A stretch of DNA of 64,000 nt from CADEDV01 sp964437415. GTDB lineage: Bacteria; Bacteroidota; Bacteroidia; Chitinophagales; Chitinophagaceae. Location of the stretch: contig CAYTGN010000017.1 of assembly GCA_964437415.1 (NCBI GenBank), positions 1-64,000 on the forward strand, read 5' to 3'. The notes below the pieces were generated by a model. That model was not told where the DNA came from. It made no database searches and saw only the letters and a program-made list of their open reading frames with translations. Of this stretch, positions 17,335 to 26,997 are shown one piece after another (the stretch's first letter is position 1; every line of letters starts with the position of its first letter). Made by a program: the position numbers and the translations under genes.

Positions 17335-18612
17335 TTATTTATAAACAACTAAGGCCTTCAAGGGAACTCTTGTAATGCCAATATCTTCTTTTCCGATTGA
17401 ATACAACGTGTACAAAGTATCTGACTGCACAATAGAACTCGAATATGCGAACCCGGGATTGCGGCCCCTTATTCCCGGAATACGAAAGGTTTTGGGTGCT
17501 CCGCTCCGCAAGACGAAGACCCGGTCAAAGCTGTAGCCATCACGACTGATTGAAACTGTCATGGGGTCACGGTTCATGTATAATGCTTTATCAAACTCAG
17601 GTGCAATCTGATTTCCTATTAACAACACAGTTCCATCACTCAATTTTATCGCCTGACACCTGCTCGGAGAATCGGGTATATTGGTTGGATAGGGTTTCCC
17701 CCATTTATTTATCCCCTCAGGAAAACTTACATAGAGCCTGTTATTATGTACCGGGTTAGAAGGTGTACCCCAATTTCTCAACATTACTATTTGCTGTCCA
17801 TCCGATGCCTGGTAAGAAAAACTTTCTATAAGCTCAGCGCCGTCAATTGCCTTTCTATCCACACCCTGATTACCGGAAGCCCACCAACTGACATGGTTGT
17901 TTTGCTTATACCAAGCAAGAATTTTTGATGCAATCTCATTCTGATATACTGTGTTTGTTTGCTTCGTGATAAAGCCGGGAAGAACTGCCTTTTCGGGTAA
18001 CCCAGATAACAAAAAAGCCTCCTGGTTGCTATCACCTGGCTCTGCGCAAATAGCAATTGGGTATGGAGCAGCTCCCGGAGAGAAAACATAAACAACAGCA
18101 TATAAAATATCATCAACAATAACCCAGCGGTCCGGCTTCAAATGAATTCCCCTCTCGCTTCGGGGTCTGACAGGACCCGGTGCTGGCATTAGCTCAGCCG
18201 GTGAGATCCATTTTCCCCACTCCACAGATTTTGAATAGAGTACCCTTTGTCCTGGTGCATCTTCGCCATAACGATGGTTTCCCCACATTGCATAAAATGT
18301 ACCCTTGTGAAAAATGAGACAAGAATAATGGTTATAAGCTCCTTCCGTACTATCTGCGGGCTGCCATACAGAGGCATGCCTGGCATTTTCAACAAGTGTA
18401 AATCCCCTGTTTATACTATCATTTTGGGCAGGCATAGGCAATGCCCACATGGGTATTACCGGTATAGAATCCTTCGTAAAGGAATAAGTCTTAATTTTCT
18501 TAGAACCCGCCTGAACCTCCACAAAAGCAGCTTTCTTTTGCAGCATACAATTCAAACCCACTGACAGTACAATCATGAAAATATATGTAATCCAAATTTT
18601 TTGATGCATCAC
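17335..18612 (-). CDS. Sialidase-like protein C
   Basis: 425 residues with an N-terminal hydrophobic segment. The first conserved block is NHYSCLIFHKGTFYAMWGNH, and an FRIPG motif lies near the C terminus (KTFRIPGIRGRNPGF). FRIP is typical of sialidases but normally lies near the N terminus, and Asp boxes here are weak (only SISRDGYSF-like). The propeller fold is likely and the activity unknown. It is 6 bp from the GH32-like gene and part of the same operon. Confidence 0.65.
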   Translation of the reverse strand: MMHQKIWITYIFMIVLSVGLNCMLQKKAAFVEVQAGSKKIKTYSFTKDSIPVIPMWALPMPAQNDSINRGFTLVENARHASVWQPADSTEGAYNHYSCLIFHKGTFYAMWGNHRYGEDAPGQRVLYSKSVEWGKWISPAELMPAPGPVRPRSERGIHLKPDRWVIVDDILYAVVYVFSPGAAPYPIAICAEPGDSNQEAFLLSGLPEKAVLPGFITKQTNTVYQNEIASKILAWYKQNNHVSWWASGNQGVDRKAIDGAELIESFSYQASDGQQIVMLRNWGTPSNPVHNNRLYVSFPEGINKWGKPYPTNIPDSPSRCQAIKLSDGTVLLIGNQIAPEFDKALYMNRDPMTVSISRDGYSFDRVFVLRSGAPKTFRIPGIRGRNPGFAYSSSIVQSDTLYTLYSIGKEDIGITRVPLKALVVYK

Positions 18613-18652
18613 CGATTATTATTTGCCTAATAAAATAAGCCTATTTCTATCG

Positions 18653-20227
18653 TTACTCAACTTTACTGATTACCTGCATTTTTGACTCTCTGTCCGGAAG
18701 ACTCCCATTAATAATATTATCCTCCGTAAACTTTATCATCAGAATTTCTTTCTCTTCCCTGCGGCCACGATCATAGCACAAATAGATCATTCCATTTTCA
18801 TCTTCTACTGCGTCGGGGTAGGATACATTTACTCTGTCATCCAGCAATAACTTGTGCGGCCAGGTTTGCCCATCATCCTCCGACAGGTATGCTGTCAGAT
18901 TTTTCCTGGTTTTTCTCTCCTGATCTTCATTAAATACCAGGAGAAGGCGACCGGATTTTAAGCGTCCGATATAAAGCCGGGAATTTGCCGACCCGGGCAA
19001 GTTTGTCAAATCATTCAAAGGAGACCAGTTTACTCCCTTGTCAGCAGAAAAACTACTCTTAATATTTCTTTGCAACAACCAAATACGGTGGTCACGCAAT
19101 TCGACTATCATATGCTCATAAAAATTCTGATCCGGCTGATTCAATGGTCCGCCCTGCATATTCCAGGTTTTTCCTTTATCACTTGACAGATAAACGGTAC
19201 TTCTCGGTTCAGGAACCCATTGATATGAGGGTAACAGCCATTCTCCACCAGATAAAACAATTGGCTTATTCCGTGTTAACCCATTACAGAGCCGATAAGG
19301 ACTACTGAATTCTATTTCATTCTTCTCAGGATATTCTACTTTCACCGCCCAGGTACCCCAGACACCATCAAATCCCCGGTTCCCGCTGTTTTGCACCCAA
19401 AAAATCCACAATGAGCCATCTGGATCTTTCCAAAGCTGAGGGTCCATCACCCTGACAGTAGTATCAGGGTGACTGATAACAATCGCAGGGTCTACCCAAT
19501 CTTTGCCCTCATTATCACTATATGAAACTATCCCATAATTACCCGGAGCCGGCTCTCTCTCTCCGCCTGAAAACCAGGCACCCCATAGGCGTTTGCCCGT
19601 TTTCTCAATGGAGGGGCAGCCTTGCCAAAGACGAGCTCCTATTGAATACAATTTATCTTCCGGTCTAACAATCAAATGCGCTGCTATATTCTGAGAAGGT
19701 AAAATATCAGGTGAAAAAAAAACAATAGCCCAGCTATCCAGTTGGTAAAACGGTAAGCGAAAACTTTTGTATTCAATCTGCTTACTGTACAATACCAGCC
19801 TTGACTTCTGTTTATTTAATAATCCTGTCAGCTCAACATCAACCTTTTTAAACTGCTGCTGCTTTAAGTAATCTTCCTGCGAAAATAATTCGCCAGTGGC
19901 GGGAGTAACTATATATAACAATCCCGTTGTTGTCAGCATTACAGGCTGAGCCGATTTCATTGGCGCCTGAACAAATGCCTTGCTTTTTAGTACTGAAGGA
20001 ACTTTTCTGAAGACAATATTCTGGTCACTAAAAACCCTGGTTCCTTTTTTGGCAATAGATTTATATTTACCTGCTGCAGGCTCAACAACAGCCAGGTTAT
20101 TGGTCATAACCGTTTGCGCTGCTGTATCTAATCCAGAAAACAGTATACTGAATAAAATCAATAACGCTGGCTTAAGTAACCGGGAATACTTATCAAACCT
20201 GTACCTGCTAATTTTCAACAAGGCCAT
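18653..20227 (-). CDS. Sialidase-like Asp-box (BNR) protein D with N-terminal extension
   Basis: 524 residues: a signal peptide (ILFSILFSGLDTAAQ), then a 170-residue extension of beta character, then the propeller with Asp boxes YSDNEGKDW, SSDKGKTW, SADKGVNW and LSEDDGQTW. Blocks such as KPIVLSGGEWLLPSYQW, FYEHMIVELRD and VNVSYPDAVED match proteins A and B. The extension may be a sugar-binding or accessory beta-sandwich domain. First enzyme gene after the SusCD pair. Confidence 0.8.
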   Translation of the reverse strand: MALLKISRYRFDKYSRLLKPALLILFSILFSGLDTAAQTVMTNNLAVVEPAAGKYKSIAKKGTRVFSDQNIVFRKVPSVLKSKAFVQAPMKSAQPVMLTTTGLLYIVTPATGELFSQEDYLKQQQFKKVDVELTGLLNKQKSRLVLYSKQIEYKSFRLPFYQLDSWAIVFFSPDILPSQNIAAHLIVRPEDKLYSIGARLWQGCPSIEKTGKRLWGAWFSGGEREPAPGNYGIVSYSDNEGKDWVDPAIVISHPDTTVRVMDPQLWKDPDGSLWIFWVQNSGNRGFDGVWGTWAVKVEYPEKNEIEFSSPYRLCNGLTRNKPIVLSGGEWLLPSYQWVPEPRSTVYLSSDKGKTWNMQGGPLNQPDQNFYEHMIVELRDHRIWLLQRNIKSSFSADKGVNWSPLNDLTNLPGSANSRLYIGRLKSGRLLLVFNEDQERKTRKNLTAYLSEDDGQTWPHKLLLDDRVNVSYPDAVEDENGMIYLCYDRGRREEKEILMIKFTEDNIINGSLPDRESKMQVISKVE

Positions 20228-20261
20228 CAGACTAGCTTTCGTTATGAAACTCCTTTAAATA

Positions 20262-21908
20262 CTAATACCCGGGATTTTGTTCCAGTATAGCCCCTGTGTT
20301 AGCATCAATTGCTGTCTGAGGAATTGGCCACCACTGATGATGTGGTTGAACTGAATTTCTTGTTACAGCCCTGATACTATACTGCTTTACTCTTTCAACC
20401 AATTTTCCCATTCGCACCAAGGTTCTGCGTCTTGGCTCTTCAGTAATCAGTTCCCTGGCTCTTTCATCCAGTATGTATTCTATGCTAATATCAGATGGTT
20501 GTGCCAAAGAAGCCTGTGCTCTGCTTCGTACAACGTTAATATCGTTTGCTGCATTAACAGGATCACCTGCCCTAAAATAAGCTTCTGCTCTCAACAAATA
20601 GGTTTCTGCCAGGCGATAAACCATAAAGTCCTGATATGTGCGGCCCGACCAATTAACACTGGTATAAGTGAGAGTTCCAACCTTTCCTTCAATCTTTCTG
20701 ATCACAGGATATATGTTTTGCATGGTATCCACTTCAGCCGTAAACGGACCTGTTACTAGTTGTCCAAAATATGCGGAACTCGGGTTAGTCCAGCGGAATT
20801 CTCGTCTTATATTAAACCTTGAATTTCTCATATCGGTGTTCCAGTTGTCTGACCATAGTTGGTAAAGGAAATAGGGCGTAGGTCTTACTTGCCCTGTTCC
20901 TCTTCCCATGCTGTCAACCACGACCATCCCTGATCTTCCATCGGGGTCTCTAAGACGTTCATACCAAGGTCCCCAATTCCTAAGTCTATTATTAGCATTG
21001 CTCCCACCCTGACCACCAGGCGTTAAATCTTCAAATTGCCATACATATATAGATTCCAAGTTTCCAGAGCTTCTGTTTTGGTTCCCGTCTCTGAACAGAT
21101 CTGAAAAAACATCACCCGGCAAAGTACGTTCAGTTCCAAAACGGTTTGTCATAAGTTGGTACAATCCTGAATTGATGACCTTACCTGCTGACTCAATAGC
21201 TTTTTGATACTGATTTAACGAGATATAGACTTCAGTCAATAAATGATCAGCAGCAGCCTTTACAATCCTGCCTTCTCTTTCTCTGGGAACAGTAGGTGGT
21301 AACCATTGTGAAGCAAACTCCAGGTCCTCTCTTGCAAAATTCAACACTTCTTCTCTTGTGGCACGAACATAATCGTTTTTGGGACTTAAATATATTGTAT
21401 CAATAATAGGAACCCCTCCATATAAGTTGGCAAGCAAATTATGTGTATATGCCCTGAAAAATCTAGCTTCGGCTATTATAGCATTCTTAGCTTCCTGACT
21501 TGACCAGATGTTATTAAGTTCCGGTTTGTTGGCATATGTGATAATCGTATTGGCTCTTAAGAGCATTTCCCCGTAAGCCCAGTTCCACACCCATAGCACA
21601 GGATTAACTGTTGGTGTAAGTAATGTAGCATAGTTATTACTGACAACAGAAATATTTCCAAACGATGCTACATCCGTTGAGTTTTGCATAATATAGAAAT
21701 AAGTTGATCCATCCCTGGCTGACATTTCATCCCTGGCAGCGGCATGCAATGCAGTCATATAATTGTTGAATCCTGACTCCGAGGTCAATACTCCAACTGT
21801 GCTGAACTGTGAAAGCGGAGTTTCGTTCAAGAAATCTTTCTTGCATGACAAATGGAGAGTGCATATCGTCATACTTATTAAGGCCATCTGTATATTATAC
21901 GATTTCAT
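20262..21908 (-). CDS. SusD/RagB-family outer-membrane glycan-binding lipoprotein (locus 1)
   Basis: 548 residues from the start chosen at 21908 (MKSYNIQMALIS), which places a lipobox LHLSC after a short hydrophobic segment and avoids overlap with susC. An ATG at 21962 would add a less plausible leader. Family features are the N-terminal CKKDFLNETPLSQF, helical TPR-like repeats, the YLLRAEAYFRAGD block, ILDERARELITEE and the C-terminal QNPGY. It forms the lid of the SusC transporter and captures substrate at the cell surface. Confidence 0.93.
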   Translation of the reverse strand: MKSYNIQMALISMTICTLHLSCKKDFLNETPLSQFSTVGVLTSESGFNNYMTALHAAARDEMSARDGSTYFYIMQNSTDVASFGNISVVSNNYATLLTPTVNPVLWVWNWAYGEMLLRANTIITYANKPELNNIWSSQEAKNAIIAEARFFRAYTHNLLANLYGGVPIIDTIYLSPKNDYVRATREEVLNFAREDLEFASQWLPPTVPREREGRIVKAAADHLLTEVYISLNQYQKAIESAGKVINSGLYQLMTNRFGTERTLPGDVFSDLFRDGNQNRSSGNLESIYVWQFEDLTPGGQGGSNANNRLRNWGPWYERLRDPDGRSGMVVVDSMGRGTGQVRPTPYFLYQLWSDNWNTDMRNSRFNIRREFRWTNPSSAYFGQLVTGPFTAEVDTMQNIYPVIRKIEGKVGTLTYTSVNWSGRTYQDFMVYRLAETYLLRAEAYFRAGDPVNAANDINVVRSRAQASLAQPSDISIEYILDERARELITEEPRRRTLVRMGKLVERVKQYSIRAVTRNSVQPHHQWWPIPQTAIDANTGAILEQNPGY

Positions 21909-21933
21909 ATAAAATGATTTTAAGAATGAACAA

Positions 21934-24915
21934 TTAGAATGCAACACGAAAACCAACAGCAAAAGACCTTGCGATTGGGAAACTTGTTACTGTTTCAGGA
22001 TTAGTTCCCTGCCAATCGGTAAAAGTTGCCAGGTTTTTCCCACTGGCATAAACACTCAGATTTGAAAGCTTGAATTTTTGAAGCATTTCATTGGGAAAGT
22101 TGTATACCAATGAAACATCCTGTATCCGAATAAAATCACGGCTTACATACCAGTTATGCCCCAATACACTTCTTCTATATAAAAGGGAGGGCCTACTAGC
22201 ATTAGGATTATCCTCAGTCCACCAATCCGCATCTATCATATTGGAAGGTCTCATAGGGTCAACACTATCGAAATTATAGTCCATTTCATTAAAGATACCC
22301 AACCAACCTCTCATTGCATTTACAAAAACTGATAATTGGAAATTTCCATAGGAAACTGTATTTGTAATACCCCATCGGAATTTTGGCTGAGCCTGCCCGA
22401 CAATCGTTCGATCACCGGCAGCGTTGATTAACCCGTCGCCATTTAAATCTTTAAACCTGGCAAACCCCGGAAGAAACCCGGTTGGCAGGGGCTCGTTTTT
22501 CTGGTATATACCGTCATATACATAATCATAAAAAACATTAATTGGTTTACCAATAAACCACCTGTTACCCAGATCATCATCTTCCTTTCCATCTCCATCA
22601 GCATCAACTCCATAAAGACTTACTATTTCATTGTGATTATGAGAAAATACAATATCTGATGTCCATTCGAATTTCTTAGACCTGACGTTGACTGTGTTCA
22701 GAGTAACTTCGACCCCTTTGTTATCCACCCTTCCCAAATTGGTCCAAACAGAAGTGTAACCTGTCATAATTGGCAGGGATCTTTCTACCAACAAATCCTT
22801 TGTCTTCATATGGTACAACTCAACTGTGCCGCCAATCCTACCGTCAAGAATAGAAAAATCAACCCCAAGATTGGCCATATAAGTTGTTTCCCATTTCAAA
22901 TCAGCATTAGATATATTGGATGGATAGATTCCTAGTGAAGGGTTATTACCATCTCCAAACACATAATTGAGAGTATTTGCCAGGCTTAAAGACTGGTAGG
23001 GTGAAATAGCCTGGTTTCCGACAGCACCATAAGATAAACGCAACTTGAGCATGTTAAAAACATTCATCTTCTTCACAAATTCTTCATCGGAAGCGACCCA
23101 TGAAACCGCAGCAGAGGGAAACGTAGCAAATTTATTATTCTGAGCAAAAACAGAACTACCATCTCTTCTTGCAGTTAAAGTCAATAAATACCGATTCTTA
23201 AACCGATAGTTAAGTCTGGCCATAGATGATATTCCGGAGGTTCGCTCCGCTGAAGATATCATGGTGAAATTAGAACCGGCTTGTAAATTATTCCAGCCGA
23301 GTACATCAAAAGCGAGTTGATTAGAGGAAGCTGTAGTGGATTCGAAACCAAATTCATTAGAACCATACATGAGTGTAGCATCAATTGCATGATCTCTTCC
23401 AAACTTCTTATTGTAATCAAGTATATTTTCCAGGACCCAATCGCTTGCTTTCCAGTTTCTTTTTGAAGCCTCCGTGTTATTCGTATTCAGGTAAATGTCC
23501 TGCTTTGTGAACTGATAATCCCGAATCCAGCGGTAATTCTTTGAAATGTTTAACCGGTATGACAACCCTTCAATTCCTGGAATTTTTATTATAGTATAGA
23601 AATTTGAAAAAAGATTGCTCCTTACATTTTCATTTTTTGTCAGAAAGGAAACTCGTAAAGGGTTAGGAGAAGCCCCCTGGTCTTCCGGCACCGTAAACTG
23701 CGTTGGAGTTCCGTCAGGTCGGAACCAGGTCCCATAAGGACTTTGACGCAAGGCCCTGTTAACTTCGGCAGGGACACCTGATTGATCATTTTCTGAAAAC
23801 ATTGCATTAGTCCCTATCGTTAACCAAGGAGCTATCTTAATATCAAAGTTGGCACGAAAGGAAACCCTTTTTAGATTGTCATTATGGACCAGGCCATTCT
23901 CTTTTGAATATGCCCCTGATATGAAATAGTTTACTGTTTGTGATTTTCCAGCAATACTTAAATCAGTTGAAAATATCTGTCCTTGTTGCGAAACCAAATC
24001 GTAAGCATCAATTGTTCTGCCCGCTGAATAGTTTTCCATTTCGGTGAGAGTAAGAAAAGTAGAAGGATCATTGGGGTCGTAAGGAATTCCTGATAAATCA
24101 CGAATTGTCATTGACTTTTGCAAATACCTCTCCGGGGACATCAGATTTAGCTTGTTACTCCAATCCGATGTACCATAAAAAGTATTTAAACGTATTGTAG
24201 GTTTCTCCGATTTGCCTTTTTTTGAAGTAATCAAAATCACTCCATTAGCAGCCCTTGAACCATAAATTGCAGAAGCACTTGCATCTTTAAGCACTTCAAT
24301 AGATTCAATATCATTAGGGTTAATATCAATAAAACTGCCATTAAAAAAGATTCCATCTAATATGATTAGCGGACTATTACTGGCACTTAAAGAACGTGGT
24401 CCCCTGATCAAAATTGAACCATTTTGACCGGGCCTGCCGTTATCCGTAAACTGCACCCCTGCTACACGACCCCGGAGAGCCTGTGTGACGTTGGTATTTG
24501 GTGAGTTCTCCGTTTCAGACATGTTAACTTTAGAAATAGAGCCAGTTATATTTCGCTTTGATTTGGCTCCATAACCTACCACTATCACCTGGTCCATTGA
24601 ACCTGGTTTTGCAATCATAAATACCTCATACACAAGTTTCGATGTAACTTCAATTTCCTGTGGTTCTATTTCTGAACCAGTAAATACCAATATCTCGCCA
24701 TTCTTTGCGCTAATACTGAATTTACCGTTGAGACCGGTAACAGTTCCCCGATCGGTTCCTTTAATTGTCACAGATACCCCTTCCAGAGTACCATTAATAT
24801 CTGTAACGGTTCCTGTCCGGGTGATCTCCTGCTGGGCAAAGAGACCGATGGCAATAAAAAAAACGCAGACTGTTAAAAGTCCACGATACATTTTTCTGGC
24901 AGCAATTCTTTTCAT
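21934..24915 (-). CDS. SusC/RagA-family TonB-dependent transporter (locus 1)
   Basis: 993 residues. Order: signal peptide (VCVFFIAIGLFAQQ), carboxypeptidase-regulatory-like domain (about residues 30-105), TonB box/plug region starting at VIVVGYGAKSKRNITGS, plug motif LIILDGIFFNG and DASASAIYGSRAANGVILI, then the 22-strand barrel ending at SFAVGFRVAF with a terminal Phe. It imports oligosaccharides or glycoconjugates into the periplasm using TonB energy. It is 25 bp before susD. A 20-bp candidate operator lies about 84 bp upstream. Confidence 0.95.
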   Translation of the reverse strand: MKRIAARKMYRGLLTVCVFFIAIGLFAQQEITRTGTVTDINGTLEGVSVTIKGTDRGTVTGLNGKFSISAKNGEILVFTGSEIEPQEIEVTSKLVYEVFMIAKPGSMDQVIVVGYGAKSKRNITGSISKVNMSETENSPNTNVTQALRGRVAGVQFTDNGRPGQNGSILIRGPRSLSASNSPLIILDGIFFNGSFIDINPNDIESIEVLKDASASAIYGSRAANGVILITSKKGKSEKPTIRLNTFYGTSDWSNKLNLMSPERYLQKSMTIRDLSGIPYDPNDPSTFLTLTEMENYSAGRTIDAYDLVSQQGQIFSTDLSIAGKSQTVNYFISGAYSKENGLVHNDNLKRVSFRANFDIKIAPWLTIGTNAMFSENDQSGVPAEVNRALRQSPYGTWFRPDGTPTQFTVPEDQGASPNPLRVSFLTKNENVRSNLFSNFYTIIKIPGIEGLSYRLNISKNYRWIRDYQFTKQDIYLNTNNTEASKRNWKASDWVLENILDYNKKFGRDHAIDATLMYGSNEFGFESTTASSNQLAFDVLGWNNLQAGSNFTMISSAERTSGISSMARLNYRFKNRYLLTLTARRDGSSVFAQNNKFATFPSAAVSWVASDEEFVKKMNVFNMLKLRLSYGAVGNQAISPYQSLSLANTLNYVFGDGNNPSLGIYPSNISNADLKWETTYMANLGVDFSILDGRIGGTVELYHMKTKDLLVERSLPIMTGYTSVWTNLGRVDNKGVEVTLNTVNVRSKKFEWTSDIVFSHNHNEIVSLYGVDADGDGKEDDDLGNRWFIGKPINVFYDYVYDGIYQKNEPLPTGFLPGFARFKDLNGDGLINAAGDRTIVGQAQPKFRWGITNTVSYGNFQLSVFVNAMRGWLGIFNEMDYNFDSVDPMRPSNMIDADWWTEDNPNASRPSLLYRRSVLGHNWYVSRDFIRIQDVSLVYNFPNEMLQKFKLSNLSVYASGKNLATFTDWQGTNPETVTSFPIARSFAVGFRVAF

Positions 24916-25348
24916 ATGCGTTAGCGTTAGTGAAGAAATAATTCGGAAATAAAATTAGAATATGAAAAAAGGAAACTCATCCAATGAATTATCTGGACTG
25001 TACAAAATATTATCATAATAAAAAGAGTCCTATAAAACTCAAGCTAGTGCGTAGGATGACGATTTTAGATTATTCTTTGAACCAATATCCAAATTGCATT
25101 ACTCTTCAATAAGAGATTTCACATACCCTTACCAATGTAGAATCGGAAAACAGAGCAATTCTTTCACCTTACTGACTTTAAAGTATTCTATTTTCTGGAA
25201 TGAAAAGAGACCGAATCGGATAGATATTTTTTGAACTTCTGCCCGATCATACATTGCTAAATTTGTGTACTTTGAAGGGAAAAAAAGATATAATGTCTAT
25301 TGTAATCAACTAAAAAGCGACACTAATTTTCAACCCGCTATGCAACAG
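24916..25348. other. Regulatory region upstream of the locus 1 susC gene
   Basis: 433 bp between the amidohydrolase gene and susC with no gene of its own. It carries the operator-like motif at 24999-25018. The length and position suggest that susC begins a second transcription unit within locus 1. Confidence 0.6.
24999..25018 (-). promoter_or_regulatory. Candidate AraC operator, locus 1 site 1
   Basis: On the + strand it reads TGTACAAAAT followed by ATTATCATAA. It matches 28761-28780 at 18 of 20 positions. Its right half (TTATCAT) is shared with the two sites of locus 2, while the left half (TACAAAA) is specific to locus 1. It lies 84-103 bp upstream of the susC start. Confidence 0.6.
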
Positions 25349-26938
25349 TTATGGCATTTTCCTGATTGCTTTACCCGGCCTAAGACCCGTATGCTTCCCT
25401 TCGTTTATAACTACTTGTCCATCTACCAAAACGAATTGGAATCCTTCAGAGAATTGATGCGGCTCTTCATAAGTTGCATTGTCCTGAACCTTTTCAGGAT
25501 CAAAAATAACCAGGTCTGCGTCATAACCCGGAATTATCAACCCTTTACCTCCTATTTGCAAGTGACGGGCAGGTAGCGATGTCATACGTCTTATGGCCTC
25601 TTCGAGACTAATCAGTTGCATATCTCTGACATAACGTCCAAGAACCCGGGCATTGGCTCCATATGCTCTAGGGTGTAACTGACCGCTACCTAAAACCCTG
25701 ATGCCTGCATCGGAAATACAAACATTGTGCGGATATTTAAGAATATTCTTCACATCTGCTTCACTCATATCATGAAATATCATTGCGGCACCTCCATTCT
25801 CCATCAATTCCAATATTGTTTCAGCTTCTTGATCAGCCTTTCTTTTGCGTCCCTTCAATACATTAATCTCCTCAATACTTTTTCCATTTAAGCTTGTATC
25901 AGTTTTATATTGAGCCACCACAGTATAACTGAAATGCCTAAGCTTTCTTTTCTTCAGATTATCAAGTAAGAATTTTTTTGCAAAACGCCTCATATGAGGT
26001 TGCCTCAATCGAGCCTGAACTGAATCAGGTCCGTCGCTCAAGAACTCTTTAGGAAACAATGTACTTAAATGTGTACTGCTTGCTGTATAAGGATACTGGT
26101 CAATAACAACATTGATACTTTCCTTCCTGGCGTTAATTATTTGCTGCAATGCTTTCCCTGATTTTCCCCAGTTTTGATGACCTCCTACTTTAAAATGAGA
26201 AATCTGGACACGAGAACCAGTTTTTCTTCCAATACTCAATGCCTCCTCAATTGCTTCGGAAATTTCATCCGCCTCATTCCGCATATGGGTGGCATAAGTG
26301 CCGTTGTACTTTGCACTAATTTTTGCCAGTCTTACAACCTCCTCTGTGGTCGCATATGTTCCCGGTATATAAATTAATCCAGTTGACAACCCAAAGGCAC
26401 CATCTTTCATGGCCTGCTCAAGAAAATTTTCCATTTTTAACATTTCCTCTTCACTTGCCTGTCTATTAGCATGTGCTCCCACTACATTTCTTCTCAAGGT
26501 ACTATGTCCGATAAAAGTACCGACATTAACAGATAACTTTAAACTGTCAATTTCCTTCAGATGATTCTTGATATTTAGTCGTGAGGACCCGCAATTCCCC
26601 ACGATAATCGTTGTTACTCCATTGTAAATATAGTTTGTAGCTTCCGGGTTGCTAAACTCACTACCATCAAGATGAGTATGAATATCAATAAAGCCCGGCG
26701 CAATAATCAAACCCTTTGCGTCAATTACTCTCTCCCCAATTCCGCTGCCAGGAAATACAATAGCCTGAATTTTACCCTTGCTTAACAATATATCGCCGGA
26801 ATACCATGGATTTCCCGTACCATCAATAATTTTTGCATTGGTTATTAGAATCTCAGCTTTTTGCTGTGAATAAATTGAATATGTATTTAAAGTAAATACC
26901 GCTATTAAAATACTGACTGTTTTAGTTTTCATATTCAA
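25349..26938 (-). CDS. Secreted D-aminoacylase-family amidohydrolase 1
   Basis: 529 residues: a signal peptide (SILIAVFTLNTYSIYSQ), then a urease-type amidohydrolase. Metal and family motifs: FIDIHTHLDG, VGNCGSS, THMRNEAD, ISHFKVGG, CISDAG and a C-terminal beta domain (GYDADLVIFDPEKV). N-acyl-D-amino-acid deacylases have this set. The role here may be removal of an N-acyl or D-amino-acid group from the locus substrate, which is inference. Met3 is an equally likely start. It is a tandem paralogue of the next gene. Confidence 0.88.
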   Translation of the reverse strand: MNMKTKTVSILIAVFTLNTYSIYSQQKAEILITNAKIIDGTGNPWYSGDILLSKGKIQAIVFPGSGIGERVIDAKGLIIAPGFIDIHTHLDGSEFSNPEATNYIYNGVTTIIVGNCGSSRLNIKNHLKEIDSLKLSVNVGTFIGHSTLRRNVVGAHANRQASEEEMLKMENFLEQAMKDGAFGLSTGLIYIPGTYATTEEVVRLAKISAKYNGTYATHMRNEADEISEAIEEALSIGRKTGSRVQISHFKVGGHQNWGKSGKALQQIINARKESINVVIDQYPYTASSTHLSTLFPKEFLSDGPDSVQARLRQPHMRRFAKKFLLDNLKKRKLRHFSYTVVAQYKTDTSLNGKSIEEINVLKGRKRKADQEAETILELMENGGAAMIFHDMSEADVKNILKYPHNVCISDAGIRVLGSGQLHPRAYGANARVLGRYVRDMQLISLEEAIRRMTSLPARHLQIGGKGLIIPGYDADLVIFDPEKVQDNATYEEPHQFSEGFQFVLVDGQVVINEGKHTGLRPGKAIRKMP

Positions 26939-26997
26939 TACATATAGTATTAATTAGAAGAATATGCTGCTGAAATAAAGGCATCATTATATCAAAT